From: Caprella mutica
Taxonomy: Eukaryota > Arthropoda > Malacostraca > Amphipoda > Caprellidae
Assembly (NCBI GenBank): GCA_947561585.1
Contig: CANNZV010001434.1
Location: 62,001-126,000, forward strand
Direction of reading: 5' to 3'
Length of the DNA: 64,000 nucleotides
The translations under genes were made by a program, and so were the position numbers. Numbering within the stretch: the first letter of the stretch is position 1; every line of letters starts with the position of its first letter. Below are positions 24,901-33,754 of this stretch, piece after piece. The notes under the pieces were generated by a model. It saw nothing but the letters and a program-made list of their open reading frames with translations, made no database searches and was not told the DNA's origin.

Positions 24901-27900
24901 GGTAAATCAGTGGTTGAACTGACAGGTGACGTTTCCCCTGATATCAGAGCAATCCAAAAAAGTAGCGTTATCATCACCACTCCCGAGAAGTGGGATGGTA
25001 TTTCTCGTTCATGGCAGACTAGGAGTTACGTTCAGAAGGTTGCCCTCATAGTTATTGATGAGATCCATCTACTTGGAGAAGACAGAGGCCCTGTTCTTGA
25101 GGTTATAGTTTCTCGTACTAACTTCATATCAAGCCACACTTCCCGTAAGCTCAGAGTGGTGGGTCTTAGCACAGCCCTAGCAAATGCACGCGATCTTGCT
25201 GACTGGCTAGGAATCAAGAATGTGGGTCTCTTCAACTTCAGACCTTCTGTAAGACCAGTGCCTTTAGAGGTTCACATATCAGGTTTCCCTGGCAAGCACT
25301 ATTGCCCAAGAATGGCAACTATGAACAAGCCTGCTTACAAAGCTATCAGACAGCATTCTCCAGATCAGCCTGTTCTGGTATTCGTCTCATCTCGCAGACA
25401 AACTCGACTGACTGCCATCGATTTGATGGGATTCGTTGTTACCGAAAACAACCCGAAGCAATGGCTGCACATGCCGGAACATGAACTTGATCAGCTGATC
25501 TCCACAGTGAAGGATGAGAATCTGAGACTCTGTCTTTCTTTCGGTGTTGGTATTCATCATGCTGGCCTGGTGGACAAAGACAGGAAACTCGTGGAGGAGC
25601 TCTTCGTCAACAAGAGGATACAGATTCTGGTCACTACGGCTACCTTAGCCTGGGGGGTTAACTTCCCTGCTCATCTTGTGGTGGTGAAAGGTAACTTATA
25701 ATGATAACAATTTTTTCACCTATTTGAATCTTGTTTTATAATATCTAGGTACTATGCAAAGCTAGACATAACTGTTCTAGTTTCATATTTTTAATTACAG
25801 GCACGGAGTATTTTGATGGCAAGACAAATCGTTATGTTGATTTCCCTATCACTGACGTGCTACAGATGATGGGCAGAGCAGGACGTCCTCAGTTTGATGA
25901 CAAAGGCGTGGCTGTTATTTTGGTGCATGACCAGAAGAAGCACTTCTACAAGAAGTTCCTCTACGAACCTTTTCCTGTTGAGAGTCATCTGCTGGACGTA
26001 CTGCCAGACCATCTCAACGCTGAGATTGTAGCAGGTGGGAATGTCTCTAGAATATACATATATAATTAACTTTATGAATAGTCAATAGTTACATGAAGTC
26101 CTCTGTTTTCTTTCAGGAACTATATCTACTAGACAAGAAGCTCTAGATTACCTCACTTGGACTTACTTCTTCAGAAGATTGGTGCAGAACCCTAGCTACT
26201 ACGGCCTGTCTGAGACTGACGATGATAAGGACCCACTGACTGGAGGAACCAACACGGTCAACTTGTTCCTCTCGAATATAGTAGACAAGGGTCTAGGAGA
26301 ACTCGAGAACTCATCCTGTCTCTCCTTCGAAGAAGACGGCCGAACAATCCGCTCCTCAACTCTTGGCAAGATCTCCTCCTTCTATTACATGAGCCACAAG
26401 ACAATGCAGCTCTTCAAGGAAGAACTCCACCCAAAGATGTCCCTGGAGAACCTTCTTATGCTCATGACTTTGGCTTTCGAGTACGCAGAGCTGCCTGTGC
26501 GACACAACGAAGATCATCTCAACGAAGAGCTCGCCAAGCGTTGTCCCCTCTCTGTCAACACTAACACTTACGACTCTCCCCACACGAAGGCCTTCCTGCT
26601 TCTTCAGGCCCACATGTCCCGCCTCACTCTCCCCTGTGTGGACTACCTCACTGACACTAAGTCTGTGCTGGACCAGAGCATTCGTATCTTGCAGGCCATG
26701 ATAGACATAGCAGGCAATGAGGGGTGGCTGGCCGTGACTCTGCAACTGCAGATAATTATGCAGGTGAAGTATCAACTAACTGTAGCTTCTAGATAATTAA
26801 GTTAACACTACTAGAAACTTCAGTGTTAAATATATCTCTAATAGGTAGCTACTACCTAAGTGTTAAAAATATCACACTAAGTACCTACCAATTAACTATC
26901 TAATATTTTTTCAGATGCTTTCCCAAGCTCGCTGGCACACTGACAGCTCTCTGCTTATGCTGCCTTATACTTCTCATGAGTTATTGCCAGCATTTAGGCA
27001 TCCCGTCAGTAAAAGGGTAAATACTATTCTACTGCTTACTGTTCTAAAGAAGTTACAATTTCAAAGATTAAATAATGTAAGTTAGCTACTTTAAGTTGAA
27101 TCGAACTCATCTTCCAGTGGGGAAAATGTTATCACAAATTATGTAAATTTGAGGTGTAGCTATTATTCTTGTGTTTTGATTATGAAAATGTTATTGTATA
27201 TTCCATTTATGTCAAGTTCCATTTAATTTTTGTTACTGTTACATTTTTGTTACAGAATATCCAGTCTCTGCCAGAACTAATGCATCACGTACAACAGACG
27301 AAAGGAACGACCAAAGCTGCTACTTTCCTTGCCAAAATGTTAGGGGAGGACCTTACCACAGCTGAAATAGAAACCATGGCTAGGGTGAGTGTGGTGAAAC
27401 CATGGCTAGGGTGAGTGTGGTGCAACCATGGCTAGTGAGTGTGGTGAAACCATGGCTAGGGTGAGTGTGGTGAAACCATGGCTAGGGTGAGTGTGGTGCA
27501 ACCATGGCTAGGGTGAGTGTGGTGAAACCATGGCTAGGGTGAGTGTGGTGCAACCATGGCTAGTGAGTGTGGTGAAACCATGGCTAGGGTGAGTGTGGTG
27601 AAACCATGGCTAGGGTGAGTGTGGTGCAACCATGGCTAGGGTGAGTGTGGTGCAACCATGGCTAGGGTGAGTGTGGTGCAACCATGGCTAGGGTGAGTGT
27701 GGTGAAACCATGGCTAGGGTGAGAGTGGTGCAACCATGGCTAGGGTGAGTGTGGTGCAACCATGGCTAGAGTGAGTGTGGTGCAACCATGGCTAGAGTGA
27801 GTGTGGTGCAACCATGGCTAGAGTGAGTGTGGTGCAACCATGGCTAGAGTGAGTGTGGTGCAACCATGGCTAGAGTGAGTGTGGTGCAACCATGGCTAGA

Positions 27901-30900
27901 GTGAGTGTGGTGCAACCATGGCTAGAGTGAGTGTGGTGCAACCATGGCTAGAGTGAGTGTGGTGAAACCATGGTTAGGGTGAGTGTGGTGAAACCATGGT
28001 TAGGGTGAGTGTGGTGAAACCATGGTTAGGGTGAGAGTGGTGAAACCATGGCTAGGGTGAGTGTGGTGAAACCATGGCTAGGGTGAGTGTGGTGAAACCA
28101 TGGCTAGGGTGAGTGTGGTGAAACCATGGCTAGGGTCAGTGTGGTGAAACCATGGCTAGGGTGAGTGTGGTGAAACCATGGCTAGGGTGAGTGTGGTGAA
28201 ACCATGGCTAGGGTGAGTGTGGTGCAACCATGGCTAGGGTGAGTGTGGTGAAACCATGGCTAGGGTCAGTGTGGTGAAACCATGGCTAGGGTCAGTGTGG
28301 TGAAACCATGGCTAGGGTGAGTGTGGTGAAACCATGGCTAGGGTGAGTGTGGTGAAACCATGGCTAGGGTCAGTGTGGTGAAACCATGGCTAGGGTCAGT
28401 GTGGTGAAACCATTGCTAGGGTCAGTGTGGTGAAACCATGGCTAGGGTGAGTGTGGTGAAACCGACGCTTTTTTCACTACGTTCTGTTTTTTTAGGTTTT
28501 TGATGAGTTGCCTCAAATGGAAGTGCAATTGAGTCTACAAACTGAAGAGAGTTCATCCATCTCTGTGGATCAAACTGCTCCCTCTAGCGGCAAACCAAGA
28601 CAGTGGTACGAGGTAGAGGGTGGTACAGAGTGCAGTCTCGTGGTGAACATTCGCAAACTCAACAGGGTGAGTACTGGGGTTGTCTCGATACCGTTTTGTT
28701 ATGAATAGCGTTATCTGACGTCATCAATCCTGAAACATTGTTAAATGTTTTTTCATCAATCTTTTTCTTTATCAAATATTAGTTTTGTGGTATAACTTGT
28801 ATATAGCTAAATTAGCGAGTTAATGAGATGATGATATAAGAACAGAACTGGACTCTGACTCTAACGACTGATCTACTTACATTAGTTAGCTACATAATTT
28901 CATGCCTTATGTACTTCTAAACATCTTAACAGGAACTGCTCTATGAGCTAAACCCTGTCAATAGCTTTGGGTGGGCTAACCACACAACTAAGCTATAGCA
29001 AGCCACTAGAGTGCTAAAAGACACTAAGCACTAATTTAGTGTGTGCATTTCTGACATAGAAATGCATTGTCATTGGACACATCTAAGCTCTCCTCTTCAC
29101 ATCTTTAAAGGGCCGTACACACGTAGGGTTTTTTAAGTCTTTCCACCAGACTTTTTGCTAAGCTCCTCCTACTTTTTCCACGAGAATTTAAGAATAAACG
29201 ATATAATTATTTATTTTAGTTGGTATCCATGATACCACCAACTAAAATAAAAAATAATAATTATTCTATCGTTTTTTTCTTACATTCTCGTAGAAAAAGT
29301 AGGAGGAGCTTAGCAAAAAGTCTGGTGGAAATACTTAAAAAACCCTACGTGTGTACGGCCCTTTAGTCTTCTAACACTCCGTGAGAAAGATACATTAAAC
29401 TCAAAGGAAGAAAGACATTCTCCACTATTTATGACTTATTTCAGAGCTGTGATTTCTAATATATTTTTATCTAATTCTGAATGCTAAAAGACCCCAGGGG
29501 CTCTATCCTGAAGCTGTCTGTGGTGAATGGAAGAGAAGGGGGGTGGCGTCCCTTGTGTCCCGAACTGTTGTAATTTGGATAAGCTATACAGTATGGGCTA
29601 AATCGTTAGCCAATGGACGAAAAAACTGTATCTTGGTCTCTTTTTATCCGCCTCTTAACAGGTAAAAATAATTCTGAACTGATGGACATAGTTTAAGATT
29701 AAGTAAACAAAGAGTGAGGGTGACTATTTTTGTCATTGCGCGAAGGTTATTCTTAGAGCTAACTCTGTGATTTTACTTACTAAAAGGCAGTGAATAAAAA
29801 AGAAAAAAACATTATAATGGTAGACATTTTAATACAGGGTGCTTACACTTCTTCCTTTGAAACTATTTGGAAATAGAACAACTTCAGTTATCTTTTGATC
29901 TCATCGAAGTTTTCACCCTGAATAATCATTCTTCGCTTGTCCATTGCATGGTTAAGACCCGCTTCACACTTGCATTTTTAAAAGCGCGGGAAAAAGCTCT
30001 TCATAAAATGTGTTCACACATGCGTTTTTTTATCGCTGAAGTAAAAATTTAATGTGATTTTTCATCAACGATTAAAAAAATACATTTTATGAAGAGCTTT
30101 TTCCCGCGCTGTTAAAAATGCATGTGTGAAGCGGGTCTTAACCATGCAATGAACAAGCGAAGAATGAATATTCAGGGTGAAAACTTCAATGAGATCAAAA
30201 TGTCACTGAAGTTGTTCTATTTCCAAATAGTTTCAAAGGAAGAAGTGTAAGCACCCTGTATTATAATGTCTACCATTATAATGATTTTTCCTTTTATTCA
30301 CTGCCTTTTAGTAAGTAAAATCACAGAGTTAGCTCTAAGAATAACCTTCACGCAATGACAAAAATAGTCACCCTCACTCTTTACTTACCTGTTCTTAAAC
30401 TATGTCCATCAGTTCAAAAATGTTTTTACCTGTTAATAGTACAATAAGAGAGGGAGAAAAAGAGACCAAGATACAGTTTTTTTGTTCATTGGCTAATGAT
30501 TTACTAGCATTTGAAAAAGCGGAAACATTTTTGTGGCCCAACAGTCCCATACTGTATAGCTATAGCTAGTGTATTTTCATTTATACCATGTTTATCATTT
30601 TTTTAACGCTGCTTACAGTTTCAGAGGATAGCGCTAGGGTTATGCTCTTCAACTACGAGGTCTTAGATTTTGTGTTAGGTAGACTGGTAGGCTTCATTTA
30701 CTATCACCTCTTTATTTTCCTCTTTGATTTTGTGTTAGGTAGACTCATAGGCTTCATTTGCTATCACCTCTTCATTTTCCTCGTTGATTTTGTGTTAAGT
30801 AGACTCGTAGGCTTCATTTACTATCACCTCTTCATTTTCCTCGTTGATTTTGTGTTAGGTAGACTCGTAGGCCTCATTTGCTATCACCTCTTCATTTTCC

Positions 30901-33386
30901 TCTTAGATTTTGTGTTAGGTAGACTCGTAGGCTTCATTTACTATCACCTCTTCATTTTGCTCTTAGATTTTGTGTTAGGTAGATTCGTAGGCTTCATTTA
31001 CTATCACCTCTTCATTTTGCTCTTAGATTTTGTGTTAGGTAGACTCGTAGGCTTCATTTACTATCACCTCTTCATTTTGCTCTTAGATTTTGTGTTAGGT
31101 AGATTCGTAGGCTACATTTACTATCAACTCTTCATTTTCCTCTTAGATTTTGTGTTAGGTAGATTCCTAGGCTTCATTTACTATCATCTCTTCATTTTCC
31201 TCTTAGATTTTGTGTTAGGTAGACTCGTAGGCTTCATTTACTATCACCTCTTCATTTTCCTCTTAGATTTTGTGTTAGGTAGACTCGTAGGCTTCATTTA
31301 CTATCACCTCTTCATTTTCCTTTCCCAATCACGACCTTCCTTGCATCCTAGCTTTTCTGCATCCTTGAGCATTCAAAGACGAGGTAGCTAGGTGAATTTG
31401 TTACTGAAGACACTTTCAGTTTTAACTGCTTCTTTCAGTCCCTTGTATTTAATTTCCTTTTATCAGCGATATGGCCTTTGGTTCCGAATCAAACGTCAAA
31501 TAAACTATATTCTAGTAACCTTCCAATCATTAATATTTATTATATTAACTACCTCATTTTCTTTATTCCTTTACCTCTTTGTTTCAGAATGCAAGTAAAA
31601 GGGCCCATGCCCCGAAGTTCTCCAAGAATAAGGATGAGAATTGGTTCCTGGTGTTGGGTTGTGACGATGAACTGATGGCCATGAAAAGGGTACCACCCGT
31701 CAGTGTACACAGCAAACACATTCTGACCTTCACTGTACCAAACAGACAAGGTAAAGGGGGTGGGTGGTACGGTAGAGCTTCTCTATAGTGAATGTACAGT
31801 CCTGAGTAAAGGAGTAGCCTCTATAGTGAATTAATTTACTTAAGTCTGCCATGAAATGGCTATCAGCTCTTTAAAACTGGTAGCCTTTCATTGCAGATTA
31901 AAGAAAATTTGTTTACTGTACGGGATAGTTCTACGTTAGTTATCGCTTAGAAACTGTAAGCAAATTTTCAAGTGAATAGCTATTATTAAAAAATGTAGAA
32001 TTTTGAACATAAGTTTTTTCATGATCGATAATGTGAAAGTCTCCTCAACTCAGAACTTCTCCTAGTCATCTCTTTTTCTATGCCTTGGGTATGCCCAAAC
32101 TGCAAAAATAACTTCTTTTGGCTCTCTTGCTCACCTAGCTACTTTTTATTGATTCACAATAGTTACCTTTCTTTATGAACTATTGCTATTGATGAAACAA
32201 TTCACATTCAGTAATATTGATTAGTCGCAGTATTTGACTACATTTAGTTCCAGTTAAATATTGCATTATATTTAAATACTAATGTATTTATTAGCCATCA
32301 AAATGTCTAACTAGAATGTTTTTTTTTTCGTTTGAAATTATCAAGTCAAATTATTTGGATTTTTTAAATTTTTTGGTTATTCGGATTTTTTTCAATTATA
32401 TGGATTCTTATTTTTCAAGTCACGTTGTTCAGCTATAGATACTAAGAAATCTTTCGTATCAAAAGGACCAGATTGTATCGTCAAGATTTTTTAATTCATA
32501 ACTTTTACTGAAGGATAAGTAAGATTTAAGACATAATCTAACTTGATCCTTCAAAAAGTCGTGGGCGAACACTCTATCTTATTTTTTTTCTACACGACAG
32601 GCAACCTTGTCCCGACACTGTACCTATTGTCCGACAGTTACCTGGGGCTAGACCAGCAGTACGACATTTGTCTGAAGACACGCTGTACTAGGAACAACGA
32701 GGAGCTGATGCAGAGCTTCGACCTCAAGGAGAGGAGCTTTGCACCCAAAGAGGAGCAGAGTGTTGCGGAGCAGCAACAGAAGAAGAGGAGGGAATTGGAA
32801 GCACAGAAAGATTTCCGTGAGTAATCCAATCAAAAATGATGGCGAATTAAGAAAATAGTAGGAAACTTGAAAGTTTCCATTTTCATTTAATTTTTGTGCG
32901 ACTTTTTCTACCTCCAATAATTAGTTATTTGGAAGAATTTTATTTAATAGTTAATATTTCGGAGCAAGTTAAGATAACGGACCAGGTCCGTTATCTTAAC
33001 TTGGTTAAATTCTTGAATATTTGACCAACAATTGGAATAAGAATAAAATTTTGGAATCATAGATACCACATTGAAGAATTTTAGCAGAAGTTGTTTTCAT
33101 CTTCTTTCTTATTAACTTCAAAATGGAAGACCTTTTTTTATCAATTCTTCCAATTAATAAAATATGCAAAAATAATTGTATAATCATTAATATTATCATT
33201 TATAAGGTTTTAAATACCAAAGCAAATATTTTTTAAAACTAAGAGTTTTTTGGTCTGTTATCTTTACTCGGTCCAATATTTTTTTTTTCAGAGGAAAATT
33301 TCCCAACTCTCGGTAGCCCGGATGAAAAACCTAAAGCAACCAAGAAAACCAAACCCAAGACGACAAAGAAGAAAACGAGTCCGTAA
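6943..33386 (+). CDS. ASCC3: Activating signal cointegrator 1 complex subunit 3 (ASC-1/RQT helicase)
   Basis: A tandem Ski2-like ATP-dependent 3'-5' helicase. In animals it works with ASCC1/ASCC2 and ALKBH3 in alkylation-damage repair and, as the Slh1 homologue, splits collided ribosomes. Exons: 6943-6958, 8011-8134, 8400-8511, 9465-9614, 10069-10176, 11459-11608, 18551-18688, 19216-19336, 19826-20015, 20457-20578, 20855-21000, 21482-21685, 22306-25690, 25801-26034, 26117-26763, 26915-27016, 27256-27384, 28496-28666, 31588-31750, 32601-32816, 33292-33386. All junctions are GT-AG and phase-consistent; the sum is 2240 codons plus stop, close to human (2202 aa). Cassette 1 has Walker A APTGAGKT near residue 493 and DEVH near 605; cassette 2 has GAPTGSGKT near 1343 and DEIH near 1445. 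Each is followed by GRAGRPQFD and a Sec63-like domain; the C terminus is a Lys-rich tail. Exon 13 (3385 bp) carries most of both cassettes. The 16-nt first exon is inferred and is the least certain part. Confidence 0.95.
9818..10042. repeat. MITE (Tc1/pogo-type) in ASCC3 intron 4
   Basis: Imperfect terminal inverted repeats: the left end reads TACTGTAGAATTTCTGTATAG and the right end, reversed, TACAGTAGAGAACTCCTCTATA. Both are flanked by TA, with a second internal inverted pair (GTAGCCTGTATAG). Related copies lie at 31768 and 53142. The CAGTAGA-CTCC-CTATA ends resemble pogo/Tigger termini. Confidence 0.65.
10356..11319. repeat. Non-autonomous DNA transposon (GGGCCGTACACACG family), long copy
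   Basis: About 45-bp terminal inverted repeats beginning AAGGGCCGTACACACGCAGGG and ending, reversed, GGGCAGTACACACGCAGGG, continuing into CAGTCTTTCCACC-GGACTTTTT on both sides. The interior is AT-rich with no ORF. A TA precedes the left end. A shorter family member is at 29107-29364. Confidence 0.7.
11320..11361. repeat. Perfect 18-bp inverted repeat (GGTATCCATGATAC)
   Basis: AATTGGTATCCATGATAC at 11320-11337 is mirrored at 11344-11361 around a 6-nt loop, directly abutting the MITE on its left. The same GGTATCCATG stem recurs at 19643-19698 and 29220-29245, so it is a dispersed hairpin family. Confidence 0.6.
12646..16507. mobile_element. Non-autonomous hAT transposon carrying a satellite array
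   Basis: Terminal inverted repeats CAGAGATTGGCGAAAAGTAC (left) and, reversed, CAGAGATGGGCGGGAAAGTAC (right). The exact 8-bp target duplication GTCAGCAT at 12638-12645 and 16508-16515 is diagnostic of hAT elements. Both subterminal regions are packed with AGTACTT/AAGTACT motifs, which would be transposase-binding sites. There is no transposase ORF; most of the interior is a 32-bp satellite. It is inserted in a LINE fragment whose reading frame it splits. Confidence 0.88.
12847..15706 (+). repeat. 32-bp satellite array, about 90 copies
   Basis: The unit is CTGATAGTACATCATCACAG followed by TGACTCTTTTCT, with variants lacking 3-4 bases (TGACTTTTCT) and point variants (cactgatag, ataatcacag, tatatcatc). 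Blocks of several units recur in the same variant order (e.g. around 14400-14660 and 14780-15000), showing higher-order duplication. It is entirely internal to the hAT element. Confidence 0.95.
17001..17498 (+). mobile_element. 498-bp retroposon 'B', copy 1
   Basis: Begins CCCCCAGGGTCTATCCTGAA and ends in CAGACGTTAAACCCCC plus an AT-rich tail. The perfect 13-bp target duplication TATTGACCAATCG is at 16988-17000 and 17499-17511. It contains one copy of a 60-bp core (GTGTTAGGTAGRCTCGTAGG...). No protein is encoded; the variable-sequence TSDs and A/T tail suggest LINE-driven mobilisation. Other copies: 29492-31506, 39280-39777, 40780-41670, 47155-47640 and degenerate ones near 35707 and 51665. 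Confidence 0.8.
18866..19095 (+). repeat. 20-bp minisatellite in ASCC3 intron 7
   Basis: About 11 units of ATTTTGACATGTTGAAACAC, with a few point variants, between ASCC3 exons 7 and 8. The minus-strand ORF across it is repeat translation, not a gene. Confidence 0.93.
19643..19698. repeat. Inverted repeat (GGTATCCATG stem)
   Basis: AATTTAGTTGGTATCCATG is mirrored by CATGGATACCAATTAAATT around a short spacer containing a further small palindrome (GTAGCTAC). It belongs to the dispersed hairpin family also seen at 11320. Confidence 0.5.
20101..20306. repeat. MITE in ASCC3 intron 9
   Basis: About 206 bp with terminal inverted repeats TAGGCCCATTCTATA...TATAGAATGGGCCTTA, which extend inward through GTTAAAAC-CGTTTTCACCGCCCAGTTTA on both arms. 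The flanks suggest a TA/TTA target. There is no ORF. Confidence 0.75.
27370..28462 (+). repeat. 26-bp minisatellite made of an ASCC3 exon-intron junction
   Basis: About 42 units. Each consists of GAAACCATGGCTAGG, identical to the last 15 nt of ASCC3 exon 17 (ending 27384), plus the first 11 intronic bases GTGAGTGTGGT. Every unit therefore carries a copy of the 5' splice site AGG|GTGAGT. Variants are CAACC for AAACC, AGAGTGAGT, GGGTCAGT and GGTTAGG. The array starts at the authentic donor and fills most of the intron before exon 18 (28496). Confidence 0.95.
29107..29364. repeat. MITE (GGGCCGTACACACG family), short copy
   Basis: A near-palindromic 258-bp element: AAAGGGCCGTACACACGTAGGG at the left and its mirror at the right, with matching arms through the CTAAGCTCCTCCTACTTTTTC segment. 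It is flanked by TA. The centre carries a TTAGTTGGTATCCATGATACC hairpin. It is related to the longer copy at 10356-11319. Confidence 0.75.
29582..30561. repeat. Large foldback palindrome (about 980 bp)
   Basis: Left end AGCTATACAGTATGGG (29582-29597), right end CCCATACTGTATAGCT (30546-30561). The arms match for most of about 470 bp, including GTGCTTACACTTCTTCCTTTG against its mirror near 30235. It interrupts retroposon B between TTGGAT and ACCATG. A TTAA-flanked MITE occupies its exact centre. Confidence 0.75.
29956..30137. repeat. TTAA-flanked MITE at the palindrome centre
   Basis: GACCCGCTTCACACTTGCAT at the left, with ATGCATGTGTGAAGCGGGTC at the right, both bounded by TTAA (29952-29955 and 30138-30141), as for piggyBac-type elements. 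Removing it would leave CATGGTTAACCATG, a perfect dyad. Confidence 0.5.
30661..31320 (+). repeat. 60-bp tandem array, 11 copies
   Basis: Eleven units of exactly 60 bp beginning TCTTAGATTTTGTGTTAGGT. The unit is a multiple of three without a stop, so it encodes a repeating hydrophobic 20-mer (core [16 protein letters not shown]). The single-copy ancestor lies in retroposon B copies at about 17200 and 39540. It is a repeat, not a host gene. Confidence 0.93.
31768..31925. repeat. MITE fragment (Tc1/pogo-type)
   Basis: Left end TACGGTAGAGCTTCTCTATAG, then CAGTCCTGAGTAAAGGAGTAG and an internal GTCTGCCATGAAATGGC segment shared with the copy at 9818-10042. The right end is degenerate. It lies directly after ASCC3 exon 19. 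Confidence 0.5.
32965..33003. repeat. Perfect 19-bp palindrome with a 1-nt centre
   Basis: CAAGTTAAGATAACGGACC, then a single A, then the exact reverse complement. It lies in the last ASCC3 intron and as RNA would form a very stable hairpin. Confidence 0.8.
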
Positions 33387-33649
33387 ACTAGGGGAAAATA
33401 TTTAGACTTAGATGTAGGTTGGTTGTTTTATTAACTGCGGTTTCATTGTTATGTATACTCACTAAAAAATGTTGAACCTTATAAACCTAAGTGTGGTTAT
33501 GTGAATCTTTTTATTAAACCTTTTGTATGGGTTATTTAATTAATACCAATTAATGCCAATGTATTATCTTTATTATACGAAAAGTTTTAATTTCTAAAAT
33601 ATTTAGATCCATGCTTAAATTGAATTCTTTATAAAAATTAATGCTTATA

Positions 33650-33655
33650 AATAAA
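33650..33655 (+). terminator. Candidate ASCC3 polyadenylation signal
   Basis: AATAAA 264 bp after the ASCC3 stop. An ATTAAA closer in (about 33513) is an alternative. The convergent P5CS stop is only about 100 bp further on, so the 3' UTRs may overlap. Confidence 0.4.
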
Positions 33656-33742
33656 TTTGAAATGCTATACAAACTACTCTAATCAAAAGAAATCTTAGAA
33701 ATATACGTACCTAACCACAGTAAGAACTTAAGGGATTGGATC

Positions 33743-33748
33743 TTTATT
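33743..33748 (-). terminator. Candidate P5CS polyadenylation signal
   Basis: AATAAA on the minus strand begins 6 nt beyond the P5CS TAA codon (33757-33755), implying a very short 3' UTR unless a later signal is used. Confidence 0.5.
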
Positions 33749-33754
33749 CAAGGT

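Larger units (their letters stand above)
29492..31506 (+). mobile_element. Retroposon 'B' copy with nested palindrome and 60-bp array
   Basis: The left part (ACCCCAGGGGCTCTATCCTGA... to TTGGAT near 29580) and right part (ACCATGTTTATC at 30587 to CAAACGTCAAATAA) match copies 1 and 2. A foldback of about 1 kb (29582-30561) sits between them, and the 60-bp core is amplified to 11 copies (30661-31320). It lies in ASCC3 intron 18. Confidence 0.7.

Noticed and set aside
30588..31391. 267-codon plus-strand ORF of hydrophobic repeats, resembling a multi-pass membrane protein
   Set aside because: It is the translation of the 60-bp array in retroposon B; single-copy relatives elsewhere are non-coding and the reverse-strand array at 40982-41464 gives the same artefact.
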